A stretch of 64,000 nucleotides of DNA from Elusimicrobium minutum Pei191 (GTDB taxonomy: Bacteria > Elusimicrobiota > Elusimicrobia > Elusimicrobiales > Elusimicrobiaceae), in contig NC_010644.1 of NCBI RefSeq assembly GCF_000020145.1, positions 620,001 through 684,000 on the forward strand. The letters run 5' to 3'. Below, piece by piece: positions 1 through 7,461 of the stretch. The translations under genes were made by a program, and so were the position numbers. Within the stretch, counting starts at the first letter, position 1. Each line of letters opens with the position of its first letter. The notes under the pieces were generated by a model, which made no database searches, was not told the DNA's origin, and saw nothing but the letters and a program-made list of their open reading frames with translations.

Positions 1-210
1 AGGCCTGAAAAACTTGGCCTTAAAATAAGGGAGGCGCATGTTGAAAAGATACCCTACTCCATAGTGATAGGCGCTAAAGAAGCGGAAAACAAAACGCTTA
101 CACTTAGGTTAAGAAGCGGCAAAAATGTTGAAGGCCTTAGCGTTGGGGATGTTATAGCAAAACTTAAGGAAGAGGCCGATACAAAGAGTTTAAAACCTTT
201 GTTTGAATAA
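1..210 (+). CDS. thrS: Threonyl-tRNA synthetase, C-terminal end (partial)
   Basis: The window opens inside this gene; 69 codons and a TAA are visible. The residues (EKLGLKIREAHVEKIPYSIV, then IGAKEAENKTLTLRLRSGK) match the C-terminal anticodon-binding domain of class II threonyl-tRNA synthetase, where a basic 'K-IPY--V-G-KE' strand is followed by a short acidic helix. The enzyme charges tRNA-Thr in the cytoplasm. A strong terminator follows 21 bases after the stop, so this is the last gene of its transcript. The catalytic domain is outside the window, so the call rests on the tail only; another class IIa synthetase (ProRS, HisRS) is less likely because of the IPY motif. Confidence 0.8.
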   Translation, partial: RPEKLGLKIREAHVEKIPYSIVIGAKEAENKTLTLRLRSGKNVEGLSVGDVIAKLKEEADTKSLKPLFE

Positions 211-230
211 TTAAAGATATAAAGTATTTA

Positions 231-263
231 AAAAAATTCCCGCTTTAAGGCGGGAATTTTTTT
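231..263 (+). terminator. Rho-independent terminator after thrS
   Basis: A 9-bp GC-rich stem (235-243 with 250-258) is extended by A/T pairs and followed by a run of T. It ends the thrS transcript. Confidence 0.9.
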
Positions 264-510
264 ATGAGAGTGCAAAGCACCGCCAGTGTGAGCCGGGGGA
301 CGGATAGTATCTTGATTTCATAACGCCTCTGCTTTACTGGCGCGGAGAGGTTGCTGTTTGTTGTTGGGTGAAATCGCCAAGCGAGGCTTTGAAACAAAAG
401 AAACCCCGGGTGTGAGCCTGGAAAGTTTTGTTTTTCTAATTTTAAAAAAATACAAATTTATTATAATTTTATATACTATAAACCAATATAATTTATATAA
501 AGGACTTTAT
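264..510. other. Gene-free stretch upstream of pilin
   Basis: No convincing gene. An open frame runs from 358 into the pilin at 511, but its N-terminal part resembles nothing and lacks a ribosome-binding site. GTGTGAGCC occurs twice (286-294 and 410-418), and CGCCAGT (281-287) can pair with ACTGGCG (337-343), so a transcribed structure or a decayed element is possible. Confidence 0.4.
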
Positions 511-954
511 ATGAAAAAAGGATTTACTTTAATAGAATTACTTGTAGTTGTTCTTATTATAGGCATACTTGCCGCTATAGCGTTGCCTCAATATACCAAA
601 GCGGTTGAAAAAAGCCGTTGGTCTGAGGCAAAGATAATGGTAAAAGCTTTAAAGGACGCGCAGGACAGATATTTTTTGGCGACAGGCGAGTATACCTCCA
701 ACCTTACTGATTTAGATATTGAAGTCCCCTCATCAACAAAATATTTTACCTATATTATGCACACTTCTCCGTTACTACATATTGAGGCTAATCGTACGGG
801 GCAAAGCATATGGATGGTAAAATACGCCGGCACTGAGGAAATATTTTGCGCCGCGGCAAACGGCTCGGAAGAAAACAAAAAACTGTGTAAAACAATAACA
901 AGCAGAGAAGGCATTGCCTGCCCGGAGCCGGGATATACCTGTTTCCCGATATAA
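511..954 (+). CDS. Type IV pilin-like prepilin (orphan)
   Basis: 147 residues. The start is the ATG at 511, not an upstream one, because AAAGGA lies 7 bases before it and the product then begins MKKGFTLIELLVVVLIIGIL, a class III prepilin signal. Prepilin peptidase would cut after Gly4 and methylate Phe; Glu5 of the mature chain is present. Residues 5-27 form the hydrophobic alpha1-N helix that packs in a pilus or pseudopilus core. The C-terminal half holds two cysteine pairs (FCAA...KKLC, IACPEPGYTC), suggesting disulphide loops. It stands alone, away from the assembly operon at 7462-20058, and is one of six such scattered genes here. Whether it is a structural pilin or a minor tip subunit cannot be told. 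Confidence 0.88.
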   Translation: MKKGFTLIELLVVVLIIGILAAIALPQYTKAVEKSRWSEAKIMVKALKDAQDRYFLATGEYTSNLTDLDIEVPSSTKYFTYIMHTSPLLHIEANRTGQSIWMVKYAGTEEIFCAAANGSEENKKLCKTITSREGIACPEPGYTCFPI

Positions 955-1053
955 AAATAAAATAAATTTCGCGAAACTGCGGGGATTGTTTGAATATTTA
1001 CAGAAGATAGTATTTTTTCGTTTTTGATTCGCCCGTCGCGTGTAAATTTTATA

Positions 1054-1770
1054 CTATTGCAGTCTTAAAAAGTATTTTACAAATCCTAAAACTTCAACAT
1101 CTTCAAGATTTGCTTTTATTTCTTTTTTTCCGCTTTTTAGTACTATTTCCTTATCGTTAAAAATAATTTTTTTTATACAATATTTTTTGTTAAATTTTAC
1201 AAGAGCGGTTTTCCCGGTTATAGCTTTATCGGCAGGCATAATTACGGCGTATTCGCCTTCTTTAGCGTATGCGTAAACCTCTCCGCTTTCTATTTTTAAT
1301 GCAAAAGGCGTTTTATCATCAGGGCTGTCTATAAGCATGGGCAAATACTCATCTACCGAAGAATAGCTTGGGTAAATAAAAAATTCTTCTTTCGCCTCTC
1401 CCGTAACGGCTATATGTTTTGGCATAAAAACGTCTATTTTTGTTTTATTTGATAAAGAGCTGGTAGAATACTCTTCCTGTTCGTCGCTGACGCCAAAACT
1501 CATTTTTTTTGTAATACTTTCTATGGCGTATAAAAGCGCGCGGGTTTTTTCTTCTAAATTTTCACCGGTTTCAATGTCATCATCAAGCTCTTGGACGGTT
1601 ATTCCGAATTCTGAGGCAAGTTTTTCCAAATTTTCCGGTAAGGGCCTGGTTTTTCCTTTTACCCACTGTGATATAGCGCTTGAATCCGAAATCCCTATTC
1701 TTTCTGCAAGTTTAACTTTTGTTATTTTCAGCCTTTTGATATTAGCGGCTATTTTTTCTCCCATTTTCAT
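1054..1770 (-). CDS. XRE-family repressor with S24/LexA-like C-terminal domain
   Basis: 238 residues, starting at the ATG at 1770 because AGGAG (complement of 1775-1780) sits five bases upstream; a longer reading from 1797 lacks such a site. Residues 1-60 form a Cro/CI-type helix-turn-helix (KLAERIGISDSSAISQWVKG). The last ~100 residues resemble the S24 peptidase fold of LexA/CI repressors (ALKIESGEVYAYAKEGEYAV, then TALVKFNKKYCIKKI). A Lys in the expected strand is visible, but the usual D/G-SM serine box is degenerate (IESGE) and no clear Ala-Gly cleavage site is seen, so self-cleavage in response to DNA damage is uncertain. It diverges from the 2065-2761 genes, with palindromic sites lying between them; this is the arrangement of a phage or mobile-element master repressor. 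Confidence 0.8.
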   Translation of the reverse strand: MKMGEKIAANIKRLKITKVKLAERIGISDSSAISQWVKGKTRPLPENLEKLASEFGITVQELDDDIETGENLEEKTRALLYAIESITKKMSFGVSDEQEEYSTSSLSNKTKIDVFMPKHIAVTGEAKEEFFIYPSYSSVDEYLPMLIDSPDDKTPFALKIESGEVYAYAKEGEYAVIMPADKAITGKTALVKFNKKYCIKKIIFNDKEIVLKSGKKEIKANLEDVEVLGFVKYFLRLQ

Positions 1771-1820
1771 AGAAGCTCCTGGTTTTTTATATGGCACATT
1801 AATCTCTGCTTAATCAAATC

Positions 1821-1837
1821 GTATCAATATTTTAGCA
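1821..1837 (-). promoter_or_regulatory. Predicted leftward repressor promoter with operator half-site
   Basis: Read on the minus strand there is an extended -10 (TGCTAAAAT, 1829-1837). The GTATCA half-site (1821-1826) falls at the expected start point. The ten bases AATCGTATCA at 1817-1826 are repeated exactly inside the large palindrome (1881-1890), suggesting the repressor also controls its own gene. No good -35 is seen. Confidence 0.45.
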
Positions 1838-1854
1838 TATTTTAGGTCTGAAAA

Positions 1855-1883
1855 TTGACAATTTAAGACAAATCTGATACAAT
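1855..1883 (+). promoter_or_regulatory. Strong sigma70-type rightward promoter
   Basis: TTGACA (1855-1860), a 17-base spacer, then TACAAT (1878-1883). The start point would be near 1890. The -10 box is inside the palindrome at 1870-1895, so a bound repressor would block it. Confidence 0.75.
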
Positions 1884-1895
1884 CGTATCAGATTT
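1870..1895. promoter_or_regulatory. Perfect 11-bp palindromic operator
   Basis: AAATCTGATAC, four bases AATC, then GTATCAGATTT: an exact inverted repeat covering the -10 and start of the rightward promoter. Size and position fit a dimeric HTH repressor, most simply the adjacent XRE protein. It is not a terminator, since no T-run follows and it sits at a promoter. Confidence 0.75.
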
Positions 1896-1928
1896 GATTC
1901 AGCTAAAAGCTGATATTCAAGTTAAATC

Positions 1929-2050
1929 AAAGGGTCTTTTGCAGGCCAAGCTGTTATAAAGCAAATTTATACCGGCGAGACGGCTCTCCTAACCTCCGGG
2001 ACATCCCGGAAGCCGCGAAAAAGGCGGTATCTCCCTGCAAAAGCCCCTTA
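1929..2050 (+). ncRNA. Nested structured RNA / 5' leader, class unknown
   Basis: Downstream of the rightward promoter the transcript can fold into a long closed structure. The outer stem pairs 1930-1945 with 2034-2049 (15 pairs, one mismatch). Inside it ATACCG (1969-1974) pairs with CGGTAT (2025-2030), CGGCT (1981-1985) with AGCCG (2011-2015), and TCCGGG with CCCGGA around an ACAT loop (1995-2010). The fold ends 15 bases before the start codon at 2065. I do not recognise it as a known riboswitch. It could be a leader controlling the two small genes, or a separate small RNA. Confidence 0.55.
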
Positions 2051-2064
2051 ATAAGAGGGTAACA

Positions 2065-2352
2065 ATGGGGGGAAAACAAAAAAACCAAAATACCGCTATA
2101 GGTGCGGACTTATATTTCAGCCTTTATAAATTGCTTAAAAGAAGGCATGCTCTTTTACCGTTGGTTAAAGAGTTTGAACAAATAGACAGCACCATAAAAA
2201 CTTATTTTGCAGGCGTGCCTAGAATTGTTATCGGAGATTACAGTGTAGAAGGACAATGGGAAGAGGAGCCTGAAGGGAGTTTTGTTAATAAGGCAAAAAA
2301 TGATATAAAACGGCAAAAAATTTGGACGGTTAATATTAAACAGGTTAAATAG
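2065..2352 (+). CDS. Small protein of unknown function in regulated island
   Basis: 95 residues, start ATG at 2065 with GAGGG five bases upstream. I do not recognise the family. It is soluble, with a basic helical stretch (LYFSLYKLLKRRHALLPLVK), a central IVIGDYSVEGQWEEEPEG segment and a basic C-terminus. It is the first gene of the transcript predicted from the promoter at 1855 and follows the structured RNA. Being opposite a phage-type repressor suggests a mobile-element, DNA-damage or regulatory role; nothing in the sequence proves it. Confidence 0.6.
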   Translation: MGGKQKNQNTAIGADLYFSLYKLLKRRHALLPLVKEFEQIDSTIKTYFAGVPRIVIGDYSVEGQWEEEPEGSFVNKAKNDIKRQKIWTVNIKQVK

Positions 2353-2362
2353 AGGGGGAAAG

Positions 2363-2761
2363 ATGGATTATTTAACAGCAAGATGGTTCTTAGTAAAACA
2401 AATGCCTAAAAATAAGCTTAACGCTTTTCATTTGATGGAAAAATCGGTTTATAACTATAGTTTTGACAGTTATAAATTATTTAAAGAAAGTAAGGTTGTG
2501 GCACCGTTGTGGTGGCAAAGCGCAACAGCTTTTTTAAGTAAGGAAAATGAGGGTTTTTGGCGTATTTGTTCAAATCGGGAAAAGCGTTTGGAAATAGAAG
2601 AATTTGCTTTAACGGTAAGAAGCATTTTAAGAAATAAAAAAATAGACGCGGCGGAACTTTTTAACAATATTAAACTTATGCATGAGTGTGATTTGCTTAT
2701 CAATAACATATCTTTAGCTGATCCTTTACCTTCCTTATCCTGCCTTACATTACCCTCCTAG
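2363..2761 (+). CDS. Small protein of unknown function, second in island
   Basis: 132 residues, ten bases after the previous stop, with a strong GAGGGGGA ribosome-binding site, so co-translated in one operon. No known domain is recognised. It is rich in aromatic and charged residues, with no signal peptide or membrane segment. A helical central part (EKRLEIEEFALTVRSILRN) and a Leu-rich tail are the main visible features. The operon stops at the terminator at 2776. Confidence 0.6.
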   Translation: MDYLTARWFLVKQMPKNKLNAFHLMEKSVYNYSFDSYKLFKESKVVAPLWWQSATAFLSKENEGFWRICSNREKRLEIEEFALTVRSILRNKKIDAAELFNNIKLMHECDLLINNISLADPLPSLSCLTLPS

Positions 2762-2775
2762 TCACGGGCATAAGA

Positions 2776-2811
2776 ACAGGGCCGCTTTTTAAAGGGGCCC
2801 TGTTTTTTTTA
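2776..2811. terminator. Terminator ending the small-gene operon
   Basis: ACAGGGCC (2776-2783) pairs with GGCCCTGT (2796-2803), followed by a T-run. An A/T-rich flank on the other side may also help stop the convergent pilin transcript (2828-3319). Confidence 0.85.
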
Positions 2812-2827
2812 TTGTTTTAAGTTTTAT

Positions 2828-3319
2828 TTAAAAATTCCAAACGCCGCTTGTGCCGGAATCTTTTCCCCCGGCGGAAAGGCAAAGTTTTTTACCTTTATCG
2901 CTAAAAGTGTTTATTATACCCGCGTGTATGTTGCATGTTCTGGAATTTTTAGTCATATCCCACCAAATATAATAATCAACTTTCTCTCCCGCGCTGTTAA
3001 GGCGGAAAATTCTTATAGCGGGAACAATGGCATTTTTACCGTCAAGCTGCATTGTAAAGTTGTTACTTGTGGCCCAGGCGCCGTTTATTGTATATCCGCC
3101 CGGAACTTCAATGTCAAGTTCATCAAAAGATGTAGGGTATTCGCCCGTTTGGAGGAAATATCTTTGGCTTGCGTCAACAAAATTTTTGCCTACTATTAAC
3201 GCTTCGGACATACGGGATTTTTCCACGGCGTTTGTATATTGCGGCAACGCTATGGCGGCAAGTATGCCTATAATTAAGACTACCACTAAAAGTTCTATTA
3301 AAGTAAATCCTTTTTTCAT
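2828..3319 (-). CDS. Type IV pilin-like prepilin (orphan)
   Basis: 163 residues starting MKKGFTLIELLVVVLIIGIL with the class III prepilin cleavage site after Gly4 and Glu5 retained. The alpha1 region (to about residue 35) is nearly identical to the other scattered pilins; the rest is distinct, with a D-loop-like cysteine pair (TCNIHAG...KKLC) and a Gly/Ser-rich end. It lies 29 bases downstream of the ABC-F gene on the same strand and may be read with it or from its own promoter; the ribosome-binding site is weak (AAGCGAT). It is likely a pilus or pseudopilus subunit exported through the inner membrane and assembled by the operon at 7462-20058. Confidence 0.87.
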   Translation of the reverse strand: MKKGFTLIELLVVVLIIGILAAIALPQYTNAVEKSRMSEALIVGKNFVDASQRYFLQTGEYPTSFDELDIEVPGGYTINGAWATSNNFTMQLDGKNAIVPAIRIFRLNSAGEKVDYYIWWDMTKNSRTCNIHAGIINTFSDKGKKLCLSAGGKDSGTSGVWNF

Positions 3320-3348
3320 ATTTATCGCTTAATTAGATAATACAAAAT

Positions 3349-5235
3349 TTAAGTTAAATGTTCTTCAAGTTTATTGGAGAGTTCAAGCCATTTTTCTTCG
3401 GCTTTATCAATATCTTTTATTTTGTAAGCGAGCTCTTTAGATTTTTGCTGGTCAAATTTTTTAATAAGTTCACCCTCCAACACCGCGCGTTCCTGCTGCA
3501 TTTGAGAAATGCTTCTTTCAAGTTCTTTAAGCTCTTTTCTTAAAGGTGCGGCGGCAAGCCTTTTTTGCGCGTCCTGCCTTCTTTTTTCCGCTCGGCTGCG
3601 TTCCTCGGAGTTGGCGTCGTCTTGCGCGGCAAATTCGTCAAAATATTCAAGAGTGCCGTTTAAAATTTTTTGTTTGTAATCCTCAACGTCGCCTTCAAAA
3701 TTGCGTACGCCGCCGCCCGCTATTAAAATTAGCCTCTCACAAACAAGTTCTATCATATGTAAGTCATGCGTGATCAAAATAACGGCGCCTTCATATTGGT
3801 TAAGCGCATCTAAAAGAGCGCTGCGCGAAACAATGTCAAGGTGGTTGGTAGGCTCGTCTAAAATAAGCAGGTGGGGCTTATCTTTTGTAATTAAAGAAAG
3901 CATTAACCTGGCTTTTTCTCCGCCGGAAAGTTTGCCTATTTTAGTATCAGCCTTTTTTTTATTTAGGCCAAAACCGCCCAGCTGAGTGTAAACCGCCGTC
4001 ATGGGAACAAAGCCCATTGCGTCTGACATAACTTCAAAAGCGGTTTTATCTAAAGGCAGTTCTTCAGTTTGGTGCTGGGCAAAATAAGCGGTGCGCAGTT
4101 TGCGTGATTTTTTCACTTTGCCCGATAGTAATCTTAACCTTTCAGCCAATACTTTGGCTAAAGTTGATTTGCCGTTTCCGTTAGCGCCTAAAAAGGCAAT
4201 TCTGTCATCTTGACTAACGGTAAGGTTAAAATTTTTTAAAACAACCTTTTCGCTGTAATTAAAATCTTCGTCATTAATATAACCGGCAACGCCGTCTTCT
4301 ATGCTTATTAAATAAGGCGGCAGCTGTTCCGGCTGCGGGAAGCGGAATTGCACTTCAGCGTCCACGGGAACGGGGGGAGCATCACCCAAACGCTCAAGCA
4401 TTTTTATTCTGCTTTGCGCCTGTTTGGCTTTACTTGCTTTGTAACGGAATCTGTCAACAAAGGATTGCAAATGCGCTCTTGTAAGTTCATGCTGTTTGGC
4501 GGCAGCGGCGGCGTTTTCTTTTTCAATATTTCTGCTTCTTTCAAAAATATCATAATTGCCGTTGTATGATTTTAATTTGCTTTCATCCATTAAAATAATG
4601 CGGTCACAAAGTTTGTTTAAAATATTGCGGTCATGGCTTATTATAATTATGGTGCGGTCCATTTTAGCTAAATGGTTTTCAAGCCAGATAGTGGTTTCCA
4701 AATCCAAGTGGTTGGTGGGCTCGTCTAAAAGTAAAATGTCCGAAGGGGCGAATAATGTGGCCGCAAGCGCGGCGCGCATACGCCAACCGCCTGAAAATTC
4801 TTTTAAAGAGCGTTCAAAATCGCTGTTTTTAAAACCCAGGCCCGTTAAAATAGCGGCCGCTCTCGCGCTTGCACTGTGAATGCCTAAAGTATTAAGCTGG
4901 TCGTGTATTTCAGCTATCTTTCTGCCGTCGGTTTCGATTTCCAAATCATGCTGTAAAGTTTTTAAGCGTATGTCTGAGTTGAGTATTGAATTTAACAGCG
5001 TTTCGGAAGTGTCCTCAATTTCCTGTTTAACAGTGGCTACGCGCACTTCGGAAGGAATATTAATTTCACCGCTTTCGGGGTGAAGCTTGCCTAAAATTAG
5101 ATTAAATAAAGTTGTTTTACCACAGCCGTTTAAACCCACAAGGCCCGCTTTTTGGCCTCTGGCTATAAAGGCGTTCGCGCTGTTAAGAAGAGTGCGTAAC
5201 CCTATGCTGTAAGATAAGTTTTTTATTTCTAACAT
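3349..5235 (-). CDS. ABC-F family ATPase
   Basis: 628 residues with two ATP-binding cassettes and no membrane domain, the hallmark of ABC-F translation factors that act on the ribosome rather than as transporters. Walker A motifs are GLNGCGKTT (34-42) and GANGNGKST in the second half; signatures are FSGGW and LSGGE; both Walker B motifs read LLLDEPTNHLD or LILDEPTNHLD. The linker between cassettes is basic and helical, and the C-terminal ~90 residues are a charged coiled coil. The length and the FSGGWRMRAALA signature are closest to the YheS/Uup branch. The exact subfamily and any antibiotic-protection role cannot be settled by eye. Confidence 0.9.
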   Translation of the reverse strand: MLEIKNLSYSIGLRTLLNSANAFIARGQKAGLVGLNGCGKTTLFNLILGKLHPESGEINIPSEVRVATVKQEIEDTSETLLNSILNSDIRLKTLQHDLEIETDGRKIAEIHDQLNTLGIHSASARAAAILTGLGFKNSDFERSLKEFSGGWRMRAALAATLFAPSDILLLDEPTNHLDLETTIWLENHLAKMDRTIIIISHDRNILNKLCDRIILMDESKLKSYNGNYDIFERSRNIEKENAAAAAKQHELTRAHLQSFVDRFRYKASKAKQAQSRIKMLERLGDAPPVPVDAEVQFRFPQPEQLPPYLISIEDGVAGYINDEDFNYSEKVVLKNFNLTVSQDDRIAFLGANGNGKSTLAKVLAERLRLLSGKVKKSRKLRTAYFAQHQTEELPLDKTAFEVMSDAMGFVPMTAVYTQLGGFGLNKKKADTKIGKLSGGEKARLMLSLITKDKPHLLILDEPTNHLDIVSRSALLDALNQYEGAVILITHDLHMIELVCERLILIAGGGVRNFEGDVEDYKQKILNGTLEYFDEFAAQDDANSEERSRAEKRRQDAQKRLAAAPLRKELKELERSISQMQQERAVLEGELIKKFDQQKSKELAYKIKDIDKAEEKWLELSNKLEEHLT

Positions 5236-5311
5236 AACTTTATTTTTTAAGTTGAAACGGAGCGGATATAATCCCGCCCCGTTTTATTTTACAAACCAAT
5301 TTTTGTGTTAA

Positions 5312-7150
5312 TTATGCTTCAACTTCAACAGTATCGGTTTTTTCAAAACGTTTGCGTTCATTAAAATCCAATATCTTTTTGCGCATGCGTATGGCAACGG
5401 GCGTAATTTCAACAAGTTCGTCGGGCGCTATGTATTCGATAGCTTGCTCAAGCGTAAACTCGCGTTTGGGACTTAAAGTGTAAGCTTCATCTGTCGCTTT
5501 GCTTCTCATGTTACTCAATTTCTTGGCTTTGTTGGGGTTTACAACCAAGTCGTTTTCTCTCGAATTTTGGCCCACAATCATTCCGGCGTAAACTTTTTCA
5601 CCGGGGCCTACAAAGAATTGTCCGCCGTCTGATAAAGCGAAAATGGCGTAGACTGTTGTTTCACCCGGCTCTTTTGCGATAAATACGCCGTTTCTTCTAA
5701 GAGGGGAAAGGTTTTGCTTAGGGTAATAACCGTGAAAGCTGTGGTGCATAATACCTTTGCCTCTTGTAGAGGTTAAAAATTCATTTTTAAAACCCAGTAA
5801 AGCGCGCGACGCTACGGAGTACTCAAGTCTTAATCTATTTTCACCTTCTGAAACCATGTTTTCAAGCTTTGCTCCGCGCGTGCCTAACATTTCAAACACA
5901 ACGCCTTGGAATTCGGATGGAATGTCAAGGATTAAGTATTCAAAAGGTTCGGTTACCACGCCGTTTTCTTCTTTATAAATAACCTGCGGTGAAGATACCG
6001 CAAGCTCAAAACCTTCGCGTCTCATAGTTTCAATTAATATAGTTAAGTGCAATTCGCCGCGGCCCGAAACTTTAAATTTCCCTTCGCCTTCCATTTGCTC
6101 AACAATTAAACCCACGTTGGTGTGGGCTTCTTTTTCAAGTCTGGCTTTAATGTGGCGGCTTGTTAAAAATTTACCCTCTCTGCCCGCGAAAGGCGAGTCA
6201 TTAACAAAAAATTCCATTGATATGGTAGGTTCGTCAAAAGATAAGGCCGGCATAGGAAGCGGCGCCTCAGGCTGGCAGACCGTGTCTCCCACATTAACGC
6301 CTTCAAGCCCGGCTATTGAAACAATGTCGCCCGCTTCGGCCGATTGTACTTCCTGCCTTATTAATCCTAAAAATCTTTCAATTTTAAGAGCTTTAACATT
6401 TTTTGTCTCGCCGTTAGGTTTAACTAAAATAACCGTTTGCCCTTTGGATATATTGCCGCTGTAAATCCTGCCCGTGCCTATGCTTCCTAAGAAATTACTG
6501 TAGTCAAGCATGGTAATTTGCATTTGTAAAGGCTTGTCCAAATGGGCGATAGGCGGGGGAACCTGTTTTAAAATTGATTCAAATAAAGGCGTGATATCAG
6601 TGCCTCTTATTGCTGCGTTTTCACTTGCCCAGCCTTCTTTACCGCTTGCGTAAAGAATAGGAAAGTCAAGCTGTTCGTCCGTAGCGCCGAGTTCTATGAA
6701 AAGGTTAAAAACATCGTCAACTACTCTGTGGGGGTCAGCGTTTAACCTGTCCATTTTATTAATAACGACAATCGGTCTTATTCCTAAAGATAAAGCCTTT
6801 CTCAAAACGAACCTTGTTTGCGGCATGGGGCCGTCAACAGCGTCAACCATTAATATCGCGCCGTCAACCATTTTAAGAACGCGCTCAACTTCGCTGCCGA
6901 AGTCCGCGTGTCCCGGGGTGTCAACAATATTTATAATATGGTTTTTGTACGGCACGGAAGTGCATTTCGCTAAAATTGTGATGCCTCTTTCACGTTCGAG
7001 AGGATTAGAGTCCAAAACCGTGTCTTGGGCGGCGTCTTCTTTTATATTAAATTCTCCTGTAATTTTAAGCATGGAGTCAACAATTGTGGTTTTGCCATGA
7101 TCTACGTGAGCGATAATGGCTATGTTTCTTACGTCTTCGCGATGGTTCAT
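5312..7150 (-). CDS. typA: Ribosome-associated GTPase TypA/BipA
   Basis: 612 residues from the ATG at 7150, chosen because AAAGG lies five bases upstream and the product then begins MNHREDVRNIAIIAHVDHGK as in the family; an upstream in-frame start at 7300 adds 50 unrelated residues. G1 is AHVDHGKTT (14-22), the switch I region has ERGIT, and G3 is DTPGHADF (about 77-84), followed by NKMD. EF-G-like domains II, III and V follow, then the BipA-specific C-terminal domain (KAKKLSNMRSKATDEAYTL). The protein is a translational GTPase that binds 70S ribosomes and affects ribosome assembly and stress adaptation. It is monocistronic or leads toward the ABC-F gene 76 bases downstream. Confidence 0.95.
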   Translation of the reverse strand: MNHREDVRNIAIIAHVDHGKTTIVDSMLKITGEFNIKEDAAQDTVLDSNPLERERGITILAKCTSVPYKNHIINIVDTPGHADFGSEVERVLKMVDGAILMVDAVDGPMPQTRFVLRKALSLGIRPIVVINKMDRLNADPHRVVDDVFNLFIELGATDEQLDFPILYASGKEGWASENAAIRGTDITPLFESILKQVPPPIAHLDKPLQMQITMLDYSNFLGSIGTGRIYSGNISKGQTVILVKPNGETKNVKALKIERFLGLIRQEVQSAEAGDIVSIAGLEGVNVGDTVCQPEAPLPMPALSFDEPTISMEFFVNDSPFAGREGKFLTSRHIKARLEKEAHTNVGLIVEQMEGEGKFKVSGRGELHLTILIETMRREGFELAVSSPQVIYKEENGVVTEPFEYLILDIPSEFQGVVFEMLGTRGAKLENMVSEGENRLRLEYSVASRALLGFKNEFLTSTRGKGIMHHSFHGYYPKQNLSPLRRNGVFIAKEPGETTVYAIFALSDGGQFFVGPGEKVYAGMIVGQNSRENDLVVNPNKAKKLSNMRSKATDEAYTLSPKREFTLEQAIEYIAPDELVEITPVAIRMRKKILDFNERKRFEKTDTVEVEA

Positions 7151-7367
7151 ATATACCTTTGATTTGCGGGCTATTAAAACGCCCCGGATTAACAGTGTTA
7201 CAGCAGATTGTCGGAAACTGAGTAAGTTTTGAAAAGTGTAATTACGTTTAGCGTTTTTTACAGCATTTTTATAACCGCTCAGTTTTTTCCAACTGGACAA
7301 AAGTCTGAAAAACTGATTAATTATATTTTATAATATATTTATTATTTCGTAAAAGTATTTTTTGATA

Positions 7368-7395
7368 TTTACAAATATTAATAAATTGATATAAT
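7368..7395 (+). promoter_or_regulatory. Candidate promoter of the pilus operon
   Basis: In the 311-base gap between typA and the pilus operon, TTTACA (7368-7373), a 16-base spacer and TATAAT (7390-7395) form a plausible sigma70 promoter about 60 bases before the first gene. The rest of the gap is AT-rich, with no gene or clear hairpin. Confidence 0.5.
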
Positions 7396-7461
7396 CAAAA
7401 GGTCAAAATTTTTGTATCATATTTAGTGAATTTATCTTTCTTGTAAAAAAAGGAGCTTAGC

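Noticed and set aside
358-510. N-terminal extension of the first pilin
   Set aside because: No ribosome-binding site and no similarity; the prepilin signal must begin at 511.
264-510. Possible tRNA or other structured RNA gene
   Set aside because: No T-loop, acceptor stem or CCA-type end could be assembled.
1523-1813. Open frame opposite the repressor
   Set aside because: Antisense shadow of the repressor gene with no start signals.
7151-7300. 50-residue N-terminal extension of TypA
   Set aside because: The family begins near MNHREDVRN, and a good ribosome-binding site precedes 7150.
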